Below are positions 14,771-21,181 of a DNA stretch of 21,181 bases, one piece after another. Numbering within the stretch: position 1 is the first letter of the stretch; every line of letters starts with the position of its first letter. The stretch covers positions 1-21,181 of the forward strand of contig JBFOMB010000062.1 of assembly GCA_040830545.1 (NCBI GenBank). Reading direction: 5' to 3'. Origin of the DNA: HXMU1420-2 sp040830545 (lineage in GTDB: Bacteria > Pseudomonadota > Alphaproteobacteria > Rhodobacterales > Rhodobacteraceae). Position numbers and translations under genes: made by a program. The notes beneath the pieces are model-generated. The model was given only the letters and a program-made list of their open reading frames with translations, was not told the origin of the DNA and did no database searches.

Positions 14771-16230
14771 TACTGCGGCCCCATGCTTGTCGGCTCGTAA
14801 ATCGACGCGGGCAGGTCATAGCCCCACATCCGGAAGCGTTCCGAATAGTGGCTGCGCACACCTGTCGCGGTGAAGTGGCCGATGATTTTGTTGTCCGGTG
14901 TCAGGCCGACACGTTGGTATTTGAAGATTTCCTGCATGGAGATCACGTCGCCCTCCATACCGGTGATTTCGGTGATCGAGGTCATGCGACGCGACCCGTC
15001 CTGCAAACGGCTGGCCTGCACGATCAGGTTCACAGCCGAGGAAATCTGTGAGCGCACCGCCTTGATCGGCATTTCGATCCCGGCCATTGCAATCATGTTT
15101 TCCAGACGGCTGACTCCGTCGCGGGCGCTGTTGGCGTGGATCGTTGTCATGGACCCGTCGTGGCCGGTGTTCATGGCCTGCAACATGTCGATAACTTCTT
15201 CGCCCCGTGTTTCCCCCACGATGATCCGGTCAGGACGCATCCGCAGGGCGTTTTTCAGACAGTCGCGCGGGCTGACTTCACCTTTGCCTTCGACGTTGGG
15301 CGGGCGGCTTTCCATCCGGCCCACATGGGTCTGTTGCAGCTGCAGTTCCGCCGTATCCTCGATGGTCAGGATACGTTCAGCGTTGTCGATGAAAGAGGAC
15401 AGCGCGTTGAGCGTTGTGGTTTTACCGGACCCCGTACCGCCCGAGACGATCACGTTCAGGCGTGTCGCAACCGCGGCCTGCAGATACGCAGCCATTTCTT
15501 CGGTGAAGGCACCGAAATTGACTAGATCGTCAATCCCCAGCTTGTCCTTTTTGAACTTCCGGATCGACACCAGCGATCCGTCCACCGCGACCGGCGGCAC
15601 CATCGCGTTGAAGCGCGACCCATCCGCCAGACGGGCGTCCACATAAGGGTTGGATTCATCAACGCGGCGACCAACGGCCGACACGATCTTGTCGATGATC
15701 CGCAACAGGTGCTTTTCATCCTTGAAGGTGACGTCGCTCAACTCCAGTTTGCCGGCGCGTTCGACGAACACCTGATGGGGGCCGTTGACGAGGATGTCGT
15801 TGACCATTTCGTCCTGTAGTAGCGTTTCAAGCGGGCCAAGGCCGGTGACCTCGTCATAGAGCTCCTTGTTCAGCGTGGTCCGGTCTTCGCGATTCAGGAC
15901 AATGCTCTTTTCTTCAAGGATCTCGCTGGCGATCTGGCTTATTTCCGCACGCAGTTCGGCCTCGGTAGCGTGTTCCAGAGCGGCCAGGTTCAAGTTGTCC
16001 AGCAACGAGCGATGCAGTTCGACCTTGATCTCCTGCATGCGCTCCTTGCGCTTGCGGTCGCGGTCTGTACTGCCGGGTTGTGCGGCTTGGCGTTGCACAG
16101 GTTTGCGAAGGGTTTGTTTAGGCGCTTCGGGTTGCGGGGCAGCTGCTGCCTTCTTTTCAGCAACCGGTGCGGCCTTCTCAACCTTCTGAGCAGTCGCTGC
16201 TGAACCGGACTTTTTGTAACGTGAAAACAT
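14770..16230 (-). CDS. cpaF: Tad/Flp pilus assembly ATPase CpaF/TadA
   Basis: A 486-residue secretion ATPase of the VirB11/PilB superfamily. Walker A GGTGSGKTT is at 264-272, the Walker B region RIIVGETRGEE at 335-345 and the His box TGHDGSMTTIHANSARD at 355-371. The N-terminal domain begins near residue 65 and contains the conserved YDEVTGLGPLETLL. Residues 1-60 form an A/P/K/Q-rich low-complexity tail that is likely disordered. It hydrolyses ATP at the cytoplasmic side to drive pilus assembly through TadB/TadC. The ATG at 16230 has GGGGAG upstream and lies 19 bases after the tadZ stop. Confidence 0.95.
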   Translation of the reverse strand: MFSRYKKSGSAATAQKVEKAAPVAEKKAAAAPQPEAPKQTLRKPVQRQAAQPGSTDRDRKRKERMQEIKVELHRSLLDNLNLAALEHATEAELRAEISQIASEILEEKSIVLNREDRTTLNKELYDEVTGLGPLETLLQDEMVNDILVNGPHQVFVERAGKLELSDVTFKDEKHLLRIIDKIVSAVGRRVDESNPYVDARLADGSRFNAMVPPVAVDGSLVSIRKFKKDKLGIDDLVNFGAFTEEMAAYLQAAVATRLNVIVSGGTGSGKTTTLNALSSFIDNAERILTIEDTAELQLQQTHVGRMESRPPNVEGKGEVSPRDCLKNALRMRPDRIIVGETRGEEVIDMLQAMNTGHDGSMTTIHANSARDGVSRLENMIAMAGIEMPIKAVRSQISSAVNLIVQASRLQDGSRRMTSITEITGMEGDVISMQEIFKYQRVGLTPDNKIIGHFTATGVRSHYSERFRMWGYDLPASIYEPTSMGPQ

Positions 16231-16249
16231 GGTTTACTCCCCGGAGAAA

Positions 16250-17488
16250 TCAGGCGGCTTCGGCTTCGGTCCGACCCAGTTCGTGTATGGACTTCGCAAG
16301 CTTCGCGATTTCCTTGCGCAGCGGGTTTTTCGCCGCACTCTTTTCCAGCGGGATGCCGTGGTCGGCCCCTTGCGTCACCTGCTTGCCCCCGTCAGGCAGT
16401 TGCAGGTCGATGGAGATGCCCAGCGACTCACCCATCCGTTTCACACGGCTCTTGCCGTTGAGGTCGGTGAATTTCGGCCCACGGTTCAGGGCGAAGCGGA
16501 TTTTGTTGAACGGCAGGTCTTCGGACTGCAATGCCCGCTTCAGCCGCAGGGCGTTCTGCGCCGACCGCATATCCAGTTCGATGGCTGCAAAGTAAACATG
16601 CGCAGCGTTCAGCACCGTTTCCGACCACTGTACCAGAGTAGAGGGCATGTCGATCACGACGTAGTCAAAATGGCTTCGGGCCATTTCGACAACACGTTCC
16701 ACATCCTCCGGGCTGATCAGGTCCAGGGGAATCATGTCTGATGGTGCCGTCAGAACCTGAAGCCTTTCATCAAAGCTGAGCAGGGCGTGGCCAAAAACCT
16801 CTTCGTCCATGTTTTCCGTGTCGGTCAGCATCTCATAGATTGCTTCCCGGCGCGGCAAATCCAGGTAGGTGGAGACCGAACCGTATTGCAGATCCAGGTC
16901 GATCAAGCAGACGCTGGGCGCATCCTTGGGATCAACATTGACCAATTCCCATGCCAGGTTGACCGCGAGCGTGGTGGCACCGACCCCGCCAGCCAGACCC
17001 TGAACAACGATGACGGCACCTTCCTTGGCGCTGCCGGACTTCAACTGTGGTGAGTTACCGCCCTCGCGCGGTGGCTCGGCGGATTTTTGGTCCAGCCGTT
17101 CGATCGCGTATTGAAGTTCTTGTTCGGGAAGAGGGTAGGGAACGAATTCATCTGCACCTTTGCGCAACAATTGATGCAATGCGGCAGGAGATACATCTTC
17201 GGCAATCAGGATGACTTTGATGTCACGAGATTTCGCCTGCGTGATGATTTCTCCCATCATCACCAGGTCTTCTTCGTCTTCGCCATCCAGCGCCATTGCA
17301 ATGAACTTCAGCGATTCGGCTTCGGGTTGACCAAAGAATGCCAGCGCGTCGGCAAACCCAAGGTCGCCCCAGTTTTCACCCAACACGGATTCCATATCTT
17401 CGATCAGCAAATCGAAGTTCTGCACATCGCGACTGACCGTGCAGGCCACGATGGGGGTTGGTTCCGGTTGCGGCATAGAGCTGCTCAT
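16250..17488 (-). CDS. cpaE: CpaE/TadZ-type pilus localisation ATPase
   Basis: A 412-residue protein with an N-terminal atypical receiver-like domain (about 12-135) and a ParA/MinD-like ATPase domain (about 155-400). The P-loop region reads GLAGGVGATTLA at 164-175, with alanine where MinD-type P-loops have lysine; this degeneracy is usual for CpaE. The switch region has CLIDLDLQYG and the Walker B-like strand FDYVVIDMPS. CpaE/TadZ marks the cell pole or patch where the Tad apparatus assembles. The ATG at 17488 has AGGAAGAAGG upstream. A 211-base gap separates it from the OmpA-like gene, so a separate promoter is plausible. The C-terminus ends RTEAEAA. Confidence 0.92.
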   Translation of the reverse strand: MSSSMPQPEPTPIVACTVSRDVQNFDLLIEDMESVLGENWGDLGFADALAFFGQPEAESLKFIAMALDGEDEEDLVMMGEIITQAKSRDIKVILIAEDVSPAALHQLLRKGADEFVPYPLPEQELQYAIERLDQKSAEPPREGGNSPQLKSGSAKEGAVIVVQGLAGGVGATTLAVNLAWELVNVDPKDAPSVCLIDLDLQYGSVSTYLDLPRREAIYEMLTDTENMDEEVFGHALLSFDERLQVLTAPSDMIPLDLISPEDVERVVEMARSHFDYVVIDMPSTLVQWSETVLNAAHVYFAAIELDMRSAQNALRLKRALQSEDLPFNKIRFALNRGPKFTDLNGKSRVKRMGESLGISIDLQLPDGGKQVTQGADHGIPLEKSAAKNPLRKEIAKLAKSIHELGRTEAEAA

Positions 17489-17577
17489 CGCCTTCTTCCT
17501 TTTTTCAGGGCGATGAGACCAGCCTACCGGATACGCTGCCCGTATCCTTGCGCCTGTAGTGATCCGCAGTCGCCCGA

Positions 17578-17598
17578 CGTTCGCTTAACCTGCGAACG
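17578..17598. promoter_or_regulatory. Inverted repeat upstream of tadZ (candidate operator)
   Basis: CGTTCGC and GCGAACG form perfect seven-base arms around the seven-base spacer TTAACCT, 90 bases upstream of the tadZ start in the only sizeable gap between the OmpA-like gene and tadZ. No T-run follows, so a terminator is unlikely. The spacer contains TTAAC, which resembles a CtrA half-site, but the second half-site is missing. A regulator is not identified. Confidence 0.35.
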
Positions 17599-17699
17599 CA
17601 TTACTGCTATGGTGAGACCATCGCGAAAAATCTGGGCGAGATTTGGGCCAAAAAACCCCAATTGTAGGGAACTGGGCGACGATGCGCCCTCAGGCACCA

Positions 17700-18326
17700 T
17701 TATTGTTGTTGGGCCGAACTGGACTGAATACCGGAAAGAACCGTTTCAGATGTCGCGCTTTCCACGTATTCACGATAGACGATCTGCGCGTATTTCCCAT
17801 CCAGAACAGTGGGATGACGTTTCACGAAACCGGTGACCTCGGTCACGGTCCGGCGGTTCTTGCGTTCCCGGTTGCTGGTTGCGACGACTGGCTGAGTTTC
17901 GCCAAAGGACGCAACCGCTTCCAGCCGACGACGGCTGATCCCGTGGCTGACCAGATAGTTCACCGCAGCTTTCGCGCGGCGCAGGCCCAGACGTTTGTTG
18001 TAGGCAGAACTGCCGACCAGGTCGGTGTGCCCATAAACGCGGAATTTGACCTCAGGGAATTGCTTGATCCAGGTTGCTTGCTTGCTGAGCGTTTGGCGCG
18101 CCTGCGCATCCAACGCGGCACTGTCAAAAGCGAAGTTGATCGTCGTCGGCACTTCCTGAGCGAACCGGTTGGCCAGATTGACGGCGTAGTCCCGTTCCCC
18201 GGAATGTACCAACGAATTGTTCAGTGTCGAATCGCCAAACGATCCGCTGTCCAGCCAGTGGCCCGCTTCGCGGTCACAGGCGGCAAGGGCCAATACCAAA
18301 CCAAGTCCTGTCAGAAGTTTGTACAT
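17700..18326 (-). CDS. OmpA-family lipoprotein of the Tad locus
   Basis: A 208-residue protein with a lipoprotein signal (LALAAC, C17) and a C-terminal OmpA/MotB-like peptidoglycan-binding domain (about 60-170). The signature residues are present: NFAFDSA near 64, GHTDLVGSS at 99-107, and LGLRRAKAAVNYLVSHGI at 113-130. It would sit in the outer membrane and bind peptidoglycan through D102 and an arginine of LGLRRA. In this position other Tad systems encode CpaD/RcpB, so it may take over that secretin-accessory role; this is inference. The start at ATG 18326 has GGAAGGACAG upstream, 16 bases after the secretin stop. The frame is open to 18440 but would lose the signal peptide. The C-terminal tail is S/Q-rich. 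Confidence 0.88.
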   Translation of the reverse strand: MYKLLTGLGLVLALAACDREAGHWLDSGSFGDSTLNNSLVHSGERDYAVNLANRFAQEVPTTINFAFDSAALDAQARQTLSKQATWIKQFPEVKFRVYGHTDLVGSSAYNKRLGLRRAKAAVNYLVSHGISRRRLEAVASFGETQPVVATSNRERKNRRTVTEVTGFVKRHPTVLDGKYAQIVYREYVESATSETVLSGIQSSSAQQQ

Positions 18327-18342
18327 GTGCCTGTCCTTCCGA

Positions 18343-19758
18343 TCAGTCCAACACATAGCCATAGGACCCGCTGAAGTCCTGCCGCGCCACTTCGCTAGCG
18401 GCACCGCGCGACACCTTGCTGCGCTGGGCGGTCTGGCCAAACAGGAACAGGTCGCGTTCCGACGGCGGTTTCACGCGGTCGGTCGGTAGGGTCAGGGCGT
18501 CACCCCGTGTCGGGGTCACCAGATGGGCCGAGATGATAATGACCAGTTCCGTCTGGCTGCGCTGATAGTCCGCGCTGCGGAACAGCGCTCCCAGAACCGG
18601 TACGTCACCCAGCCAAGGCATCTGGTTCGCATTGTCCAGGAAGTTGTCTTCGATCAGACCGGCGATCGCGAAACTCTCACCGTCGCGCATTTCAACCGTG
18701 GTCGAGGTTTCGCGACGCGAGAAAGCAGAAATCTGGAAGCCGTTGATATTAATGCCATTTGATGCGTCGATGGCAGACACTGCGGCCGTCAGTTCCAGGT
18801 TGATGATGTCCTTGTCGACGACCCGCGGAATAAAGTTCAGCTCGATCCCGAAGGGTTTGAATTCGACCGTAATGTTCTGGTTGTCCTGTGCCACGGGAAC
18901 GGGGTATTCGCCGCCGGCCAGAAACTTGGCTTCTTGGCCTGACAGCGCGGTCAGGTTGGGTTCAGCCAATGTGCGCACCACGCCCTTGCGTTCCAGGGCC
19001 TCGATCAGTAGGCCGACCTGAACCGAGCCTGCGTTGAACCCGAACAGGATCGCGCCCGTGTTGTTGTTCGAAACAGGAATATTGCCTTGCAACGAATTTG
19101 TCAGCGCGGGCTGGTTGTTCAGTGTGCCCGTACCACCGTTCACGCCTGGTCCCGTGCCACCGTTGAAACCCCAGGAGGAGCTGAGCGATTTGGACACGCT
19201 GCGCTGCATTTCTGCAAAGCGCACTTTCAGCATGACCTGTTGTACGCCACCGACGCTCATAAGATTGGATACGCGTTCGGGGGCGTAACGTTCAGCCAGG
19301 TCCAGCGCACGTTGAAGCCGCTGAGCACTGGATACTGTCCCCGATAGCACGATGCCGTCATTGGCGGTGCGGACCTCGATTTTTTCACCCGGCAGAATCT
19401 GACGCAGACGCTCCTTGAACTCGGTCACATCTGCCGCAACCTTTACGTCAACATTGGTGATCAGTCGCCCGGCGTCATCCAGCAAGGTGAGTGTGGTCAG
19501 ACCCGGCGATTTGCCCAATACATAAATGGTACGATCCGATAGGGACGAGATGTCCGCGATCCCCGGGTTCGCGATGCTGAGTTCCGCGAAGGGAACGTCG
19601 CTTTCCACCACGACAGCGCGGTTCATCGGAACATTGAGCGACGACGCCGCACCCTTTTTCACGATGGTCAGGGTTTCCGCACCAGCAAATTGTGCCGCGG
19701 GTGAAAATGCCAGAGCCAACCCCAACAGGGCGGCCCCAAAGCTCGCTTTGAATGTCAT
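18343..19758 (-). CDS. cpaC: Tad outer-membrane secretin CpaC/RcpA
   Basis: A 471-residue secretin that forms the outer-membrane channel for the Flp pilus. The Sec signal peptide is cleaved after about A27 (FAGA-ET). The N-terminal pilus-assembly domain covers about 28-110 and a BON-like domain about 112-170. A Gly/Asn-rich loop (198-236) precedes the secretin core (about 240-413), which ends in the signature VPVLGALFRS and LVIIISAHLV. The size is standard for RcpA. The start ATG at 19758 has GAGGCAGGTC upstream. An intrinsic terminator after cpaB means this gene likely has its own promoter in 19759-19894. The C-terminal 50 residues are polar and variable. Confidence 0.93.
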   Translation of the reverse strand: MTFKASFGAALLGLALAFSPAAQFAGAETLTIVKKGAASSLNVPMNRAVVVESDVPFAELSIANPGIADISSLSDRTIYVLGKSPGLTTLTLLDDAGRLITNVDVKVAADVTEFKERLRQILPGEKIEVRTANDGIVLSGTVSSAQRLQRALDLAERYAPERVSNLMSVGGVQQVMLKVRFAEMQRSVSKSLSSSWGFNGGTGPGVNGGTGTLNNQPALTNSLQGNIPVSNNNTGAILFGFNAGSVQVGLLIEALERKGVVRTLAEPNLTALSGQEAKFLAGGEYPVPVAQDNQNITVEFKPFGIELNFIPRVVDKDIINLELTAAVSAIDASNGININGFQISAFSRRETSTTVEMRDGESFAIAGLIEDNFLDNANQMPWLGDVPVLGALFRSADYQRSQTELVIIISAHLVTPTRGDALTLPTDRVKPPSERDLFLFGQTAQRSKVSRGAASEVARQDFSGSYGYVLD

Positions 19759-19871
19759 GTGACCTGCCTCTCGATCACGCCTCTTTGTCGGGTCTTTTGC
19801 CCGGTCTTGTTCTTAGTCTGCGTCAGATCGGTTTTTATTGCAAGTTTCAGGGTTTTGATCGGCTGTGCTGA

Positions 19872-19880
19872 TGTGGATAA
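19872..19880 (-). promoter_or_regulatory. Perfect DnaA box upstream of the secretin gene
   Basis: The minus strand reads TTATCCACA, the full consensus DnaA box, 114 bases before the cpaC start and between it and the terminator of cpaB. No second box was noticed nearby, so this is not an origin. A role in coupling expression to the cell cycle is possible but unproven, and a chance match cannot be excluded. Confidence 0.35.
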
Positions 19881-19894
19881 GTCACAGCGGATAC

Positions 19895-19926
19895 AAAAAT
19901 CGCCCGCAACATCTGTTGCGGGCGAT
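19895..19926 (-). terminator. Intrinsic terminator of cpaB
   Basis: On the minus strand, ATCGCCCGCAAC pairs perfectly over 12 bases with GTTGCGGGCGAT across the loop AGAT, and the second arm runs straight into a T-tract (TTTTTG). It begins 22 bases after the cpaB stop codon. It is the best terminator in the window and separates the flp-cpaB part from the secretin gene. Confidence 0.85.
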
Positions 19927-19948
19927 CTGAACAAGAGGTGTTTTGTCG

Positions 19949-20806
19949 TCAATTTGTGCAGGGGATAGGGATGTCGATCACCTCGGCGCCACGGCGCTGG
20001 CGGATCTTGCAAACCCTTTCTTCCTTGCGTTCGGGGGCTTGTTCGATTTCACCCAGGCCCAGCAGGCTACGCTGATCGACTTCGATCGCTGCTGCAATCG
20101 TATCGTCCTCGGCACCGACCAGAGCCAGCGACAGACGCCCCGTCGTCTGAGCCTGCGCCAGTGCAGCGACTTGCTGTGGCGTGGCGGAAACAGTGACTGT
20201 GCGGGCGATGGTTGCCCCTTCCAGATCGCCACCGGCGCTCTGGTCAACGGCGACCAGTTGCACGCCTGCCTCGATCAAACGAGTTACCTCGCCGCGCGCG
20301 CCTTCTTGAATGTCGCGGGCGCTGCCGGTCCAATAGACGTCAACGCGGTCACCCGGACGCAGGAACCCGGACACGCCCGAAGACACGTCAACACGGATCG
20401 CAAAGGCGCGCATGCCACGTTCCAGACGCGATGTGATGCCCGCATCCCGACCAGGTTCGGTCACCTTGACGGCCATAATGGCTTCGTCTTTTTCCATCGC
20501 GCGCAGCACATAACGCTTTTTCTCGGAATTTGGGGGGAACAGATCGTCCGCGTTCAGGAAGCTGCCTTCGGGGATCGCGTTTTCCGGCCAGTTCACGATG
20601 CGGACGGATTCAGCATCCAGCGATTCACCATAACGCAGTGGGCGGTCGGCGACGAAAACCTCGACAGTTGGAACGATCGCGTCCCGCGCCGAACGCTCTT
20701 GCGCCAATTGAGTTTGATATTCCGCTATATAATTCTTGGCCATCATGACGGCGCCACCTGCCAGGGCGACTCCAACCACCAGGACCAGTCCGAAAACTGC
20801 ACGCAT
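19949..20806 (-). CDS. cpaB: Flp pilus assembly protein CpaB/RcpC
   Basis: A 285-residue protein with an N-terminal membrane anchor (about 3-23). An SAF-like domain follows (about 44-110, with VADRPLRYGESLDAESVRIVNWP), then the CpaB/RcpC C-terminal domain (about 115-235, with FAIRVDVSSGVSGFLRPGDRVDVYWT). It is periplasmic and thought to help organise the secretin and pilus passage. The start was set at the second ATG (20806) because AGAGGTAAAACC lies just before it; the ATG at 20824 would add MKRGKT with a poor ribosome site. Two cysteines near the C-terminus (C266 and C283) could form a disulfide. It is separated by hairpins from flp upstream and cpaC downstream, so it may be expressed apart from both. 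Confidence 0.92.
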   Translation of the reverse strand: MRAVFGLVLVVGVALAGGAVMMAKNYIAEYQTQLAQERSARDAIVPTVEVFVADRPLRYGESLDAESVRIVNWPENAIPEGSFLNADDLFPPNSEKKRYVLRAMEKDEAIMAVKVTEPGRDAGITSRLERGMRAFAIRVDVSSGVSGFLRPGDRVDVYWTGSARDIQEGARGEVTRLIEAGVQLVAVDQSAGGDLEGATIARTVTVSATPQQVAALAQAQTTGRLSLALVGAEDDTIAAAIEVDQRSLLGLGEIEQAPERKEERVCKIRQRRGAEVIDIPIPCTN

Positions 20807-20985
20807 GGTTTTACCTCTTTTCATTCAGCGCCGGATTGTCCGAAATCCGACGGTTACAGATGTGAGGCTAATTCCCAATTGTGTCCAAATCAGGGAATGT
20901 CTCTGTTTTGTAGACGGCGGATTTCCAGATCGGCAGGAATTGGCATGTGTCGGCGGCGGATCGCCACTGTGTTTGCCAATGAAAT

Positions 20986-21011
20986 GAGCCACGCCCTTTC
21001 AGGCGTGGCTC
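20986..21011 (-). terminator. Hairpin after the pilin gene (terminator or attenuator)
   Basis: Ten-base perfect arms GAGCCACGCC and GGCGTGGCTC with the loop TGAAAG on the minus strand, 29 bases after the pilin stop. A modest T-rich stretch (ATTTCATT) follows, so termination is probably partial. This would let the pilin mRNA exceed the downstream cpaB message, as known for flp genes in other Tad loci. On the plus strand the hairpin is followed by CTTTTCTTC. Confidence 0.65.
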
Positions 21012-21040
21012 GGTCTTTTCTTCAGGCGTTCAGCCCAGGC

Positions 21041-21181
21041 TTAGCTCGGTGCTTTGCCGGAGATGAAGTTACCGGTGGAGTTCGTCAGGTCCGAAGAACC
21101 GGTCTGGATCGAGGTGTAAGCGGCACCGGCCAGAGCAACAACAGCTGCGGTCAGCACAACCCAGTCAACTGTAACTGCGCC
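21041..21181 (-). CDS. flp: Flp-type pilin (5' end missing at window edge)
   Basis: An open frame of 46 residues running off the window's right edge, ending at TAA 21041-21043. It begins GAVTVDWVVLTAAVVALAG and continues to ISGKAPS. The glycine followed by a hydrophobic helix with an acidic residue at mature position 5 is the class IVb prepilin pattern: cleavage after G, then A1-V2-T3-V4-D5-W6. The usual Flp glutamate-tyrosine is Asp-Trp here. The prepilin leader lies beyond the window. As first gene before cpaB with a hairpin behind it, it is most likely the major pilin, processed by the CpaA peptidase at 10839-11333. It is short enough to be missed by length-filtered gene finding. Confidence 0.85.
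   Translation of the reverse strand, partial: GAVTVDWVVLTAAVVALAGAAYTSIQTGSSDLTNSTGNFISGKAPS

Noticed and set aside
16963..16998. TadZ P-loop lacking lysine as a possible inactivating mutation
   Set aside because: GGVGATT-type degenerate P-loops are common in CpaE proteins, so this is a family trait and not damage.
17630..17699. Terminator after the OmpA-like gene
   Set aside because: Only short imperfect stems (GGGCG/CGCCC and TTGGG/CCCAA) are present and the T-run is not placed after a stem, so it is left uncalled.
19759..19948. Origin of replication suggested by the DnaA box
   Set aside because: Only one box, no A+T-rich unwinding region and no typical origin neighbour genes.

Overview
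The window looks like chromosomal DNA from an alphaproteobacterium of the Rhodobacterales (Roseobacter/Rhodobacteraceae). This rests on protein resemblance, the high G+C content, and the layout of its Tad (tight adherence, Flp pilus) locus: an OmpA-type lipoprotein sits between the secretin and TadZ, and the pilin fragment reads GAVTVDWVV. No intergenic stretch exceeds 300 bases; the longest are 20807-21040 (234), 17489-17699 (211) and 19759-19948 (190). No tRNA, rRNA, CRISPR array, insertion sequence or phage gene was seen.

Left part (1-5326), mixed housekeeping genes: the 3' end of an unidentified gene (+); a gamma-glutamylcyclotransferase-like protein (-); a divergent small zinc metallopeptidase (+) that probably starts at TTG; an unrecognised membrane protein (-); glutamine-dependent NAD+ synthetase NadE (-); and a secreted protein made almost wholly of MORN repeats (+). 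That protein holds 18 full repeats of exactly 23 residues, and they resolve into two copies of a nine-repeat block.

Middle part (5440-10730), all on the minus strand: pdeM and an Lhr-type helicase, two members of the ligase-associated DNA-repair module; a 6-phosphogluconate/3-hydroxyisobutyrate dehydrogenase-like oxidoreductase; and an AAA+ ATPase whose stop codon overlaps the oxidoreductase start (ATGA).

Right part (10839-21181), also minus strand, a Tad locus transcribed right to left: Flp-type pilin (cut by the window edge), cpaB/rcpC, cpaC/rcpA secretin, OmpA-like lipoprotein, cpaE/tadZ, cpaF/tadA, tadB, tadC, two TPR proteins (TadD-like) and a CpaA/TadV prepilin peptidase. Together these could process pilin, power its assembly from the cytoplasm, drive it through an inner-membrane platform and export it through an outer-membrane secretin. 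TadE/F/G pseudopilins and a CpaD/RcpB gene are absent from the window. Hairpins split the locus: one after the pilin, and a strong intrinsic terminator after cpaB.

Small-scale structure includes three REP-like hairpins of one family, confined to the two convergent gene junctions and showing a compensatory base-pair change; two abutting perfect A+T-rich palindromes directly before the helicase start; a perfect DnaA box upstream of the secretin gene; and a 7-7-7 inverted repeat upstream of tadZ. I see no clear novel defence or enzymatic system. The least-explained items are the AAA+ ATPase/oxidoreductase pair beside the Tad locus, the duplicated MORN array and the palindromes.
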